From positions 108,647 through 172,646 of the forward strand of contig JADJDM010000020.1 of assembly GCA_016702705.1 (NCBI GenBank): a stretch of DNA of 64,000 nucleotides, in the 5' to 3' direction. The position numbers were made by a program, and so were the translations under genes. Positions 40,461 to 50,034 of this stretch are shown piece by piece. The first letter of the stretch is position 1. Each line of letters begins with the position of its first letter. A model generated the notes under the pieces. That model was not told the DNA's origin. It made no database searches and was given only the letters and a program-made list of their open reading frames with translations. This stretch comes from Bacteroidota bacterium (lineage in GTDB: Bacteria > Bacteroidota > Bacteroidia > B-17B0 > Aurantibacillaceae).

Positions 40461-41087
40461 ATGACTAATAGCATTATAGCAATACGAGGGTATCATTTAA
40501 ATAATTTAGATTCAATCTTTAAGTCATTTCGTAGTGTTGACAAAAAAGTTGATTTAAGTTTTGAGCCAAGCATTAAAGGTATTGAATATCTATTCGCCAA
40601 TTATTTTGACTTTGCCAATCAAAACATAGGTCTAAAAGGAATTACATATATAAACGATTGGACTTTAATCATTGACCCTGAAATGGTCGACATAAGCGAT
40701 ACAGAAAAACTTATTCAAATTTCAGAAAAATTAGACTCGAAAATCCTTATGTTTTTATCAGAAAAAATTTCAGGGCATATTGAGTTTGCGAAAATTGACA
40801 AATCTATCGTAAGACATTTTTGCTATTCTGATTCTGAAGTAATCATCAATCAAGGCATTCCATTGGAAGAAGAACTTGGTTTAAATTTTAATGAAAAAGT
40901 ATTTTCAGATGACCTAGTTACTTTAGCTAATAAACTTGGTGTTGACATTGAATTTAAAAACTGTAAAAATATAATTGTTAAGCAATTAGAACTTGATGAA
41001 GATTTTCAAAGAGAAATAGCTGAAGATAAAAACATCATGGAAAGATGGAGCGAAAAAAATTCTAAACCATGGTGGAAATTTTGGTAA
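40461..41087 (+). CDS. Hypothetical soluble protein
   Basis: The 208-residue protein has alternating strands and helices without membrane segments and ends with ...WSEKNSKPWWKFW. I do not recognise its family. Acidic surface composition and the short aromatic tail are its only striking features. It is convergent with the next minus-strand gene, whose stop lies 6 bases beyond. Confidence 0.45.
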   Translation: MTNSIIAIRGYHLNNLDSIFKSFRSVDKKVDLSFEPSIKGIEYLFANYFDFANQNIGLKGITYINDWTLIIDPEMVDISDTEKLIQISEKLDSKILMFLSEKISGHIEFAKIDKSIVRHFCYSDSEVIINQGIPLEEELGLNFNEKVFSDDLVTLANKLGVDIEFKNCKNIIVKQLELDEDFQREIAEDKNIMERWSEKNSKPWWKFW

Positions 41088-41093
41088 AATCCA

Positions 41094-42616
41094 TCACTTC
41101 ATCCCTCCCACAACACCCAAATTAAACTTCAACACTTCATCCACCTTCTCTGCATTAAACAAATTTGCTTTATCAATCAAAACATTAAATAATTTAAAGG
41201 CAGGAAGTGGCTCAGTATTCATAAGCTCAGTATTGGTCCACTTCATGTTTTCGAAAATGTATTTGTAAACCAAGGTCTTTTTTGATTTTGTTGTTATAGT
41301 TGAGTAACCAACAACTTTTTCTGCGCCAAATGGGAGGTTCCAAGCGAAGCCGCTGCTAACAGCTACTACGGCTTTTTGTAAAACAATTCATCTGCGTCTT
41401 GCTTGCCTGAGTATGCATGTTGATTAAAAATATTTTTTGCTTCTTTGTTTTTTGAGTCGCGGTAGGTGCAATTAAACTGGGCAAACTTTGGTTTTACAAT
41501 TCCTTCTTCATTATGTTCTAACATACTAAATGTATAACCATAAGTTTTAAATTCCTTAGCAGCTGCAGCTGCACCCAAAATTTCCGACACAAAAGTGTAT
41601 TGATTATTTTTGTATTCCATTTTTATAATCTTACACAGGTATTGCTTAAAGTCCTTCTCACGCTCCACATCTACAGGAACCGGAATAAAATTATCTGTAC
41701 GTTCTTTTACAAAACCTGAAGAATCAAAAGTGCAAATAAATACAGGAAACAATTTTGTTTTGCCGATGGTTAAATCAAGTTTGCTATAATCAGCATTAAC
41801 TTGCTTTGCATTTAATTTATAACCAACAACTGCCAAATCCTTTGTTTCTGTATTGTATGCAGAGTTTCCATACAAAAAAGTAAAGCCTTCATTCTCATCA
41901 TTTAATCTTTCTGAATGCAGAATTTCTCCTTTTATTGGATCGATGAACAAAATCCATTGTCCTTTTTTTGTTCCATCCATTACATTAGCAAATACATAAA
42001 CAAATGTTTCGTTAGCTGCAATTATATGGCAACGATGGTACGATTGTTTGGCAAAATTTAATTGCCAACCTGCATTATATTCAAACAATTTTTTCTCATC
42101 CTTTAATGTGTATTGTTGCAAAATATATTTGTGTGCCGAATCTTTTGATAAAGGTCGAACAACATATAAATTTTTCTTAGCATATAAATATTCGGTTTCA
42201 AAAGCGGTGAAAGTATTTACACGCGTAATATCCGAATTAGGTAAATCGGCAACCAATGTAAGCTTAGCATTTAAACGCACAACACGTGTTGTTTTAGCGT
42301 TATCCAATTGCTGCACCGAAATATTAATATAATCGTGCAGCGTATCAACCTGCGGAGAATAAAAGGCTGCACATTTTGCATTTCCTAAACTCAATTGATA
42401 CTCTTTTGTTTTACTAAGATTTTCGGCTAATTGCTCAACAAATAAGGAAAGTGAATTGCCTTCTTCTTTATACGAAATGAGGTAGAAATGCTGTTTAAAG
42501 TGAATTACTTCAGTTTTGCAAACATCTGCATTCTTGAACTCCTGCGCAGCAAGTGGATGAACAAAAAAAATGTTCATCAGCAGGCATACTATAAAAAGCA
42601 ATTTAACGTTTGACAT
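41094..42616 (-). CDS. Hypothetical secreted protein, one frameshift near its C-terminus
   Basis: The main frame has a signal peptide (about residues 1-24, LLFIVCLLMNIFFVHPLAA) and about 390 residues of beta-rich sequence without a known domain. Near 41367-41372 (AAAAAGCCG) the frame is lost; the other frame continues VAVSSGFAWNLPFGAEKVVG and KTLVYKYIFENMKWTN to NLGVVGGMK with TGA at 41094. The intact protein would be about 508 residues. The layout suggests an envelope or secreted protein of the phylum; its function is unknown. Confidence 0.6.
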
Positions 42617-42656
42617 ATCTGGTTAAAATTACAATAATTTTATTAATTTCAAGCGA

Positions 42657-43769
42657 TTGAAAACACTACATATTATATCTTTTGATGTCCCTTTTCCTGC
42701 CAATTATGGTGGGGTAATTGATGTGTTTTATAAACTGAAAGCACTGCATGCTTTGGGCGTTAAAATAACTTTACATTGTTTCGAGTACGGAAGAGGCGAA
42801 GCAAAAGAATTAAACAAATACTGCGAAAAGGTTTATTATTACAAGCGAAACACTTCCGTTTTTAATCAGTTTAGTGGCGTTCCGTTTATTGTTAAATCAC
42901 GTACATCTGAACAATTAATGCAAAATTTGTTGATCGACAAAGCTCCCATTTTATTTGAAGGCTTGCATACCTGCGCAATTTTAAACGATGTAAGATTAAA
43001 AGAACGTTTTAAAATTTATAGAGAAAGTAATATCGAACATCAATACTATAGGTACTTAGCTGCATCGGAAAAAAGTGTTTTAAAGAAATGGTATTTTAAA
43101 ACTGAAGCAAATAAATTGGAAAAATTTGAAGCGCAACTTGCTGCAGCCGATGTAATGCTTGTTGTTTCGGAAGAAGACACGAAGTACTTACAAAATAAAT
43201 TCCCTCAAAAAAACATAAAATACTTGCCCAGTTTTCATCCTTATACTAAGCTTGAATGTTTGGCTGGTAAAGGCGATTACGCATTGTATCATGGTAATTT
43301 AAGAATTTCCGAAAATTATTTAGCTGCCGAATATTTAATTAAAGAAGTGTTTTCGAAAACAACACATAAATTAACTATTGCCGGATTAAATCCACAGGAT
43401 TCATTAATTCAATTAGCAAAACAATACTCGAATATTGAAATTATCGCAAACCCAAGTGATGAAAAATTAAGTCACTTATTAAAAAATGCGCACATTAATT
43501 GCTTGTACACGCATCAAGAAAGTGGTTTAAAATTAAAATTGCTGAATTCATTATTTGCAGGAAGATTTTGTTTAGTAAACGATAAAATGCTTTACGGAAC
43601 TAATTTGAAAAACTGTTGCGAAATTGCCAATACAAGTGCTGAATTCACGGAAAAAATAAATTCATTGTTTGCGAAAGAATTTAGCCAGGAGGAAATAAAG
43701 AAACGCGAGGAAAATCTAATAAACTTCAATATTACTGCTAATGCCAAGCAAATTATTGAGCTTCTATAA
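42657..43769 (+). CDS. Glycosyltransferase of GT4-like fold
   Basis: The 370-residue protein begins with KTLHIISFDVPFPANYGGVIDVFYKLKAL, the donor/acceptor-loop pattern of GT-B family 1/4 glycosyltransferases, and has in the C-terminal half GNLRISENYLAAEYLI, LTIAGLNPQDSLIQLAK, and HINCLYTHQESGLKLKLLNSL with the Glu common to GT4. The start is TTG at 42657 because the Rossmann strand begins at once. It probably transfers a sugar in surface polysaccharide or LPS synthesis. It is not linked to the cluster at 30-36 kb. Confidence 0.8.
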   Translation: MKTLHIISFDVPFPANYGGVIDVFYKLKALHALGVKITLHCFEYGRGEAKELNKYCEKVYYYKRNTSVFNQFSGVPFIVKSRTSEQLMQNLLIDKAPILFEGLHTCAILNDVRLKERFKIYRESNIEHQYYRYLAASEKSVLKKWYFKTEANKLEKFEAQLAAADVMLVVSEEDTKYLQNKFPQKNIKYLPSFHPYTKLECLAGKGDYALYHGNLRISENYLAAEYLIKEVFSKTTHKLTIAGLNPQDSLIQLAKQYSNIEIIANPSDEKLSHLLKNAHINCLYTHQESGLKLKLLNSLFAGRFCLVNDKMLYGTNLKNCCEIANTSAEFTEKINSLFAKEFSQEEIKKREENLINFNITANAKQIIELL

Positions 43770-43800
43770 ACTTGCCCTTCTAGAAAACTTATCATTTCTA

Positions 43801-43923
43801 GGGCTTGCAAAAAGATGTTAGATGCGAGGCGTTTTCAAAGTATTGAAATTAGGAGTTTACTTGTGTAAATGACTAATTTAAATACTGAAAACAACGACGC
43901 AGATGGCGTTTTTTTGCAAGCCC
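43801..43923. repeat. MITE-like inverted repeat element (123 bp)
   Basis: The element begins GGGCTTGCAAAAA and ends TTTTTTTGCAAGCCC, with further complementary blocks inside: GCGTTTTCAAAGTATT and AATACTGAAAACAACG. The RNA or single strand can fold into one long imperfect hairpin. It carries no ORF. Such hairpins with GGGCTTGCAA ends are reminiscent of small nonautonomous repeats in Bacteroidota; only one copy is visible here. Confidence 0.65.
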
Positions 43924-43983
43924 AATTTAACATTTACTTGCATTTCACCTAATTTAGATTAATTATAATTAAGATTTGATTCG

Positions 43984-43991
43984 TATCTTTG
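43984..43991 (+). promoter_or_regulatory. -7 promoter element of the bacilliredoxin gene
   Basis: TATCTTTG matches TAnnTTTG and is 41 bases before the start codon. The region between is AT-rich. No clear -33 element at the expected spacing is present. Confidence 0.45.
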
Positions 43992-44031
43992 TAAAGTTAT
44001 AAATCGAAATAATAATTAAAATTATAATATC

Positions 44032-44442
44032 ATGTATCCAGAAAGTATAGTAAAACCAATGAAAGAAGAACTTACTGCAGTAGGTTTTGAAGATTGTAAT
44101 TCAGCCGAATCAGTTGAAGCTGCCATTAATAGCAAGGGAACTGTTTTAATGGTTGTAAATAGTGTGTGTGGATGTGCTGCGGGAGCTGCTCGTCCGGGAG
44201 TTAAAATGAGCTTAAGTGGAGATAAAAAACCAAGCAAACTTACAACTGTATTTGCAGGTTTTGATATTGATGCTGTAGGGCAAGCACGTAAACATTTTGC
44301 ACCTTATCCACCATCTTCACCAGCAATTGCATTGTTTAAAGATGGAGAATTAGTTCATTTTGTAGAGCGCCACAACATTGAAGGAAGAAATGCTCAAATG
44401 ATTGGTGAGCATCTAAAAATGGTGTACGAAGAATTTTGTTAA
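44032..44442 (+). CDS. Bacilliredoxin (BrxA/BrxB, YphP-type)
   Basis: The 136-residue protein has VNSVCGCAAGAARPG near residues 40-54. The CGC motif is that of the BrxA/BrxB family, in which the first Cys attacks bacillithiol mixed disulfides. It ends with the conserved HxxRHNIEGRNAQMIGEHL pattern (VERHNIEGRNAQMIGEHL). In Bacteroidota it probably handles low-molecular-weight-thiol adducts. A perfect terminator follows after six bases, so it is monocistronic. Confidence 0.93.
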   Translation: MYPESIVKPMKEELTAVGFEDCNSAESVEAAINSKGTVLMVVNSVCGCAAGAARPGVKMSLSGDKKPSKLTTVFAGFDIDAVGQARKHFAPYPPSSPAIALFKDGELVHFVERHNIEGRNAQMIGEHLKMVYEEFC

Positions 44443-44448
44443 ACACAT

Positions 44449-44475
44449 AAAGGCGGAAAATTTTCCGCCTTTTTT
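44449..44475 (+). terminator. Rho-independent terminator after the bacilliredoxin gene
   Basis: AAAGGCGGAAAA pairs perfectly with TTTTCCGCCTTT and is followed by further T residues. No loop base remains between the arms, so the fold probably opens at the A/T centre. Confidence 0.85.
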
Positions 44476-44486
44476 ATTTATACTTT

Positions 44487-45133
44487 ATGAGCGAAAGAGC
44501 AACAATTAAAACTTGTGAAATTTCGGGCAAAGCGATTCGAAATACCGAAGCAATGCCTATTAGTTACATTAAGGATGCGCTGCTTGAAATTATAAAAAGC
44601 GAATATCCTAATATTAATATCAATGGTTACATCGCATTAAAGGAATTAAAAAACTAGAAGCACCTAAAGCCGAGAATTTCCTCCGCTCAGATAATCCAAA
44701 TTTAAGTAAAAGTGAAAAAGAAATTTTAAATAGTATTGCTGATAATAATCCTATCAGTAAATCACCAGAAGAATTAGAAAATGAAAACCTAACTTTTGGT
44801 GAAAAGATGGCTGATAAAATTGCTCTTTTTGGGGGCAGCTGGAAATTCATTATTGCATTTATGACCTTTTTTGGAGTCTGGATTTCTGTAAATATAATTG
44901 CATTTAATGCATTTGACCCTTATCCATTTATTTTACTCAACTTAATTTTATCATGTATTGCTGCTCTTCAAGCACCATTAATTATGATGAGCCAAAACAG
45001 ACAAGACCAAAAAGATAGAATTAGATCGGAGAATGATTATAAAATAAATTTAAAAGCTGAATTGGAAATTCAGCAATTGAACGAAAAGGTTGACTTCTTA
45101 ATCATTAAACTTTCTGAACAAGGCAAACTTTAA
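44487..45133 (+). CDS. DUF1003-domain membrane protein, one frameshift
   Basis: The N-terminal frame starts MSERATIKTCEISGKAIRNT with a Cys-containing strand and reads to IALKELKN, where one A is missing in the run at about 44648-44653. The next frame continues KKLEAPKAENFLRSDNPN. The C-terminal part (from about 44800) is a DUF1003 domain: FGGSWKFIIAFMTFFGVWI and NLILSCIAALQAPLIMMSQN, two membrane helices, then a basic RQDQKDRIRSENDYKIN segment. The intact protein is about 215 residues. DUF1003 membrane proteins have no established function; the small N-terminal domain may bind a metal. Confidence 0.8.
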
Positions 45134-45507
45134 TAGGAAGGTTTAATTTTATCCTTCACAATAAAAGCATTTGGAAAATCCGCTTGTATTTCCTTTAAAA
45201 AACCGTAAGCTTCGGGTTTTGTTTTAAAATCTCCAACAAGAATCACAAAATTTGGCTGTTGATACTCGTCGTAAGCGCCGTAATCGTTGTATTTGCTTAA
45301 GAATTTCGATTTAACTTCCATAGCTTTTACCCTATCTGAGCCAAAATGGATTTTTATACGAAAACCGTCAGAAACACCTTCTGTACGTTTGTGATAATCA
45401 GCCTTTTTATCTTGTAATGCTTTCAACTTAGCTGTATTATCAGCAGTTTGTGCTGTTGATACGAAGGAGAAAACACAGAATAGTATAATTGAAAATAATA
45501 ATTTCAT
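45130..45507 (-). CDS. SPOR-domain secreted protein
   Basis: The 125-residue protein has a signal peptide (about 1-19, LLFSIILFCVFSFVSTAQ). The mature part is a SPOR-like fold: GFRIKIHFGSDRVKAMEVKS near 46-65, then FVILVGDFKTKPEAYGFLKEIQADFPNAFIV, with the GdF-x-x-x-x-x-A pattern of peptidoglycan-binding repeats. It probably binds glycan strands denuded of peptides in the envelope. It is convergent with the DUF1003 gene, whose stop overlaps its stop by four bases. Confidence 0.82.
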   Translation of the reverse strand: MKLLFSIILFCVFSFVSTAQTADNTAKLKALQDKKADYHKRTEGVSDGFRIKIHFGSDRVKAMEVKSKFLSKYNDYGAYDEYQQPNFVILVGDFKTKPEAYGFLKEIQADFPNAFIVKDKIKPSY

Positions 45508-45623
45508 GAGAACAAATATACAATTAATAAGCCAATTTTAAATCTCAAACTTTCTTAAAAAGAGCAAAGGTTAATTTTTCTAAACTTGAAAATACAGCAA
45601 TAATTTTCTTACTTTTAGTACTT

Positions 45624-46175
45624 ATGAAAGCTTGTTTTTTTATAGTATTAATTGGACTATCCGCCCTTTTTGTTTCTTGCAGTAATCCTGATAGACACAA
45701 AGAAAAAATTAACGCATTGGATAGCTTAAAAATTGAACTCGATAAAAAAATTGCCGTTTTTTCAGCTATAGACACATTAAAAATAGCGAGAAGTATTTCC
45801 TCTTACAACAATAATATAAAATGGATGAGAGAAAACATTAAGGATACACTTTCTGTTACTTACTTAAACACCTTAAAAAAATACCAAACAGTAAATGATC
45901 CTTTACTTTTTTTGCAAGGTAATTTCTCTTCCATTTTAAAAGATGCTCAGTATAGCCGCGATCAACTACTTAAGCTTTCATCTGACCTTAAAAAGAATTT
46001 AGTTGAAGATGAAAGAGCTTTTGAATTTTACACAATTGAAAAAATGGAGGCGGAAAAAATGAATGAGGTTTTACAAAGCAATTATCAACTTGCAAAAGAA
46101 AGCATTGATACATTTGACAAATACAACAACGAAATTGAAAAATTAATTACAAGCTACAAAATTGAATCGAAGTAA
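45624..46175 (+). CDS. Hypothetical lipoprotein with coiled coil
   Basis: The 183-residue protein starts MKACFFIVLIGLSALFVSC, with the lipobox LFVSC at about residues 15-19. The mature part is entirely helical and highly charged (KIELDKKIAVFSAIDTLKI, DLKKNLVEDERAFEFYTIEKMEAEKMNEVL), suggesting a coiled coil reaching into the periplasm. The next gene (TPR protein) starts within its last codons, so the two are translationally linked and may form a complex. Confidence 0.65.
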   Translation: MKACFFIVLIGLSALFVSCSNPDRHKEKINALDSLKIELDKKIAVFSAIDTLKIARSISSYNNNIKWMRENIKDTLSVTYLNTLKKYQTVNDPLLFLQGNFSSILKDAQYSRDQLLKLSSDLKKNLVEDERAFEFYTIEKMEAEKMNEVLQSNYQLAKESIDTFDKYNNEIEKLITSYKIESK

Positions 46176-47996
46176 ATACATATTGGTTTTTATTTTAAGT
46201 CTGCTTGTATTTAGCAGCAGTTTGGTTGCACAGCCTGCATCCACTAACGACCAATTAGCTTTGCAATACTACAACAACAAAGAGTACGATAAAGCAATAG
46301 TATATTACGAAAAACTGTATGATAAAAATCCTTACTCCTACTACGAATATTATTTAACCTGCCTTTTAAAAACCGACGATAAAAAGAAAGCCGAAAAAAT
46401 AATTAAAAAGCAAATTAAACTTCTTCCTGAATCCGTTTCACTTTATGTTGATTTAGGAGAGCTTTATAAGTTAGATAACGATTTAAAAAATGTGAAGAGC
46501 AATATCAGAAAGCAATAAAAGAATTGCCAAACGATTACAATCAAATTGCTTCCTTGGCTAATGCATTTAAAACAGTTAAACAATATGACTATGCTATTCA
46601 AACATTTTTAAAAGGCGCAAAGTATAATAACAATAGCTATCCCTATTTTTATGAGAAAGCCGAGATTTATAAAGAAAAAGGCGATTTAAAAGCAATGATA
46701 AATGAATATCTAGATGCGCTTGATTTTAGAGAAAGTGAATTAGTAAGCGTGCAAAATAATTTACAAAACAGTTTAGGTTACGATGATGAAAAAGGCGGGT
46801 TCAACAATCCTGTTTTAAAACAAGAATTGCAAAAACGTATTCAATCTAATCCTTCTAAAACAATTTACTCTGAATTTTTGATTTTCATTCAAATGCAACA
46901 AAAAGATTTTGATGGGGCATTTGCACAAAGTAAAGCTTTAGATAAACGCAACAAAGAAGATGGCTTTAGACTAATGGAATTAGGTAAAGTATGCGTAACT
47001 AATGAAGCTTATGATGTAGCCGAGAAATGTTACAACTACGTTTTAGATAAAGGAAAAGACAATTACAATTATAACCAAGCTTATATAGAATCTTCCAACG
47101 CGCAATACGACAAAATAGTGAAGCAACGTACTTACACAAAAGAAGATTTAGTTCAATTAAAAACAAAACTAAAAACAACTATTACCGAGTTTGGAGTAAA
47201 TCAACTTACTGTTCCACTAATGCGTAAGCTTGCCAATTTAGAAGCTTACTATTTAAATGATTTAGCAGCAGCAATAGATATACTTAGTGAGGCGAGCACT
47301 TCACCTGGAATAGAAAAAATGTTGCAGGCAGAATGCAAATTAGATTTAGGTGATGTAACATTAATTACTGGGAATATTTGGGATGCATCTTTACTTTACT
47401 CACAAGTGGAGAAAGCATATAAATATGATCCAGTAGGGCAAGAAGCGAAATTTCGAAATGCTAAACTTTCTTACTATAATGGAGACTTTAATTGGTCGAA
47501 AGCACAATTGGATGTTTTAAAAGGTGCAACTTCTAAACTGATTGCAAATGACGCGATGGATTTATCGCTTGTTATTGGAGATGCAATTAATATTGATACA
47601 AATGTAGTTCCTTTGCAAATGTTTTCTTCTGCTGATTTATTGATTATTCAGAATAAAATGACTGAAGCGATTGCTCGTTTAGATTCAATAAACATTGTAT
47701 TTGAAGAGCATAGTTTAGCAGATGATATTTATTATAAAAAAGGAGTTATTTTTTCGAAGCAAGGAAAAACAAAAGAAGCTATTGAAGCATTTCAACGTGT
47801 TGTTGATGCTTATGGAGAAGAAATATTTGGAGATGATGCATTGTTTAAAATTGCAGAAATTTATCATTACACTTTAAATGATACTGCAAAGGCAAAAGAT
47901 ATTTACCAGGAAATGCTTACTAAATATCCAGCAAGTGTTTATACCATTGAAGCTAGAAAAAGATTTAGAAAACTTAGAGGAGATACTATTAATTAA
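46162..47996 (+). CDS. Secreted TPR protein, one frameshift
   Basis: The start is TTG at 46162 within the end of the lipoprotein gene, giving a signal peptide (ILVFILSLLVFSSSLVAQ). The first frame ends at 46518; adding one A in the run near 46484-46490 continues as KCEEQYQKAIKELPNDYNQI. The protein of about 612 residues has TPR units throughout, for example YAIQTFLKGAKYNNNSYPYF, AKAKDIYQEMLTKYPASVY and GKTKEAIEAFQRVVDAYG. Large secreted TPR proteins are common in the Bacteroidota envelope and organise complexes. No enzymatic domain is seen. Confidence 0.8.
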
Positions 47997-48012
47997 ACAT
48001 TACTCACATCAC

Positions 48013-49725
48013 ATGAAAACAATTCTTTACGCTGCACTCTTTATTCCTGCATTAATACATGCACAATCAACGATTCCCGCACAAAACATTCAATCAAAAG
48101 TTGAATCAGCTATTTTGTATTTAGATGGCGCAGAACTAACGCAAAAGAAATCAATTAGTTTAAACCCAGGTAGAAACCTAATTGTATTTACTGGCATTAC
48201 TCCAAAACTAGTTTCTAAAAGTGTTCAAATTACCGCTAGTGGTGATGTTTCTATTTTATCAGTTAGCGATAAAATAAATTATTTATCATTAACAAAAGAA
48301 AACCCAAAAGTAAAACAACTAAGAGATTCATTAGAGTTAATTGGTGATAATGTTTCGCAACTCATTTATGAAAAAGAGGCGTATACAACAGAGAAAACAA
48401 TGATAAACACCAATCATGATTTAAGTGGAAAAGACAAAGTTGTTTCGGTTGTTGAATTAAAAGCAGCTGCCGATTTTTATCGTTCTCGCATAAAGGAAAT
48501 TAATGTTGAAATATTAAAGTTGGATAAAAAAATCGAAAACAACCAACAACTTGCAACACGTTTACAAATGGGCTTAAACGACATGAGAGGTATTGATAAC
48601 GACCCAACAGCTGAAGTTGAATTATTAATAAACAACAACGGGGCAGCAAAAATAAATTCAGATGTTGAAGTAAAATATGTAGTAGCTAATGCCGAATGGG
48701 TTCCAACCTACGACTTAATTGCAGAAGACATCAACAAACCTATTGAATTAAAATATAAGGCTAAAGTTTTTAATAACACTAATGTTGATTGGAATGATAT
48801 TAAAATTAAACTTTCTACTGGCGATCCAATGAAAAACGCATCTAAGCCTGAGTTAAAAACTTGGTATTTAAATTACAGCAGCCAATACAGTAACCAAGCA
48901 TATCAAAACAATATGTATGGTGGGAATATTTCAAATAACAATAACGAGATTCAAGTACAAGAACAATATAATGCGCCAGCCTCGCAAACAATTGACAAAT
49001 TGTATAGCAGTATGGAGTTAAAAAAGGAAGCTGAAAAAAAGAAAAATCAAAAAACAAATATTACTTATGAGGAAATTCAAATTTCTGAATTAAGCGCTGA
49101 ATTTGATATCAAACAAAACTACTCCATTCCATCAGATGCTAAACCTTATTTAGTAGATGTTACTTCTTATAATTTACCTGCAACCTACAAACATTTCTGT
49201 GTTCCAAAAACAGAGAAAGAGGCATTCATGCTGGCTCGTATTACAGGTTGGGAAGAACTTAATTTAGTTGAAGGAACTGCTAATGTTTATTTTGGCGGAA
49301 CTTATGTTGGGCAATCTTACATTAACCCACGTAGTGTTGATGACACCTTAGATTTATCCTTTGGAAGAGACAAAAAAATAATTGTTACACGTACTAAACT
49401 TAAAGATTTTAATAAAGATAAAGTTAGCGGCAACAATCGTAAAGCTACTTTTTCTTATGAAATGGTTGTAAAAAACAATCGCAAAAGTCCTGTAACATTG
49501 GAGTTAAATGACCAGTTACCCGTTTCGCAAAATAACGATATAGTTGTAGAAAATATTGAACTTAGCAAAGCAGAGATGGATCAAGTAACAGGAAAATTAA
49601 AATGGAATATGACATTACAACCTGATGAAACAAAAAAAGTAATTTTAACTTTCTCTATTAAATATCCAAGAAACCAAAATATTAATTTAGATAACACCAA
49701 ACGTAAAGCGAGAGCGAAATTTTAA
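48013..49725 (+). CDS. DUF4139 (MuiA-like) secreted protein
   Basis: The proper start is ATG at 48013, which gives the signal peptide MKTILYAALFIPALIHAQST; an upstream start would extend into the TPR gene's end. The 570-residue protein has an N-terminal DUF4140-like part (SAILYLDGAELTQKKSISLN), a coiled coil (about 95-180) and a C-terminal DUF4139 domain (VKYVVANAEWVPTYDL, KLSTGDPMKNASKPELKTWYL, SYNLPATYKHFCVPKTEKEAF). This is the family annotated as mucoidy inhibitor A. Its biochemical role is unknown. It follows the TPR gene by 16 bases and precedes DUF4286. Confidence 0.9.
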   Translation: MKTILYAALFIPALIHAQSTIPAQNIQSKVESAILYLDGAELTQKKSISLNPGRNLIVFTGITPKLVSKSVQITASGDVSILSVSDKINYLSLTKENPKVKQLRDSLELIGDNVSQLIYEKEAYTTEKTMINTNHDLSGKDKVVSVVELKAAADFYRSRIKEINVEILKLDKKIENNQQLATRLQMGLNDMRGIDNDPTAEVELLINNNGAAKINSDVEVKYVVANAEWVPTYDLIAEDINKPIELKYKAKVFNNTNVDWNDIKIKLSTGDPMKNASKPELKTWYLNYSSQYSNQAYQNNMYGGNISNNNNEIQVQEQYNAPASQTIDKLYSSMELKKEAEKKKNQKTNITYEEIQISELSAEFDIKQNYSIPSDAKPYLVDVTSYNLPATYKHFCVPKTEKEAFMLARITGWEELNLVEGTANVYFGGTYVGQSYINPRSVDDTLDLSFGRDKKIIVTRTKLKDFNKDKVSGNNRKATFSYEMVVKNNRKSPVTLELNDQLPVSQNNDIVVENIELSKAEMDQVTGKLKWNMTLQPDETKKVILTFSIKYPRNQNINLDNTKRKARAKF

Positions 49726-49728
49726 AAT

Positions 49729-50025
49729 ATGTACATTTACAATGTAACACTAAATATGGATGCAGCCATTGCAGAAGAATGGTTGCACTGGATGAAAACA
49801 CAGCACGTACCTGACGTATTAAAAACAGGTTGTTTTGTTGGTAATCAAATCGTGAAAATATTGGGCAATGATGAAGGAGCAACCTACTCGGTTCAATACA
49901 CTTTTAAAACAATGGAAGATTACGACAGGTACAAAGCGGAGCATGCGCCTGCATTACAAAAAGAGCATACCGAAAAATTCAGTGGAAAGTTTGCAGCGTT
50001 CCGTACATTATTACAAATAGTTTAA
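49729..50025 (+). CDS. DUF4286-family protein
   Basis: The 98-residue protein starts MYIYNVTLNMDAAIAEEWLH and contains HWMKTQHVPDVLKTGCF and TYSVQYTFKTMEDYDRYKA, then the FSGKFAAFRTLLQIV end. These are DUF4286 features. It has an alpha/beta ferredoxin-like ring (dimeric alpha-beta barrel) look. It often precedes rsmA in this phylum, as here with a 9-base gap. Confidence 0.9.
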   Translation: MYIYNVTLNMDAAIAEEWLHWMKTQHVPDVLKTGCFVGNQIVKILGNDEGATYSVQYTFKTMEDYDRYKAEHAPALQKEHTEKFSGKFAAFRTLLQIV

Positions 50026-50034
50026 TTAAGGATT

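Noticed and set aside
47878..48012. Upstream start of the DUF4139 gene
   Set aside because: It would overlap the TPR gene end by over 100 bases and add no conserved sequence; the start at 48013 gives a proper signal peptide.
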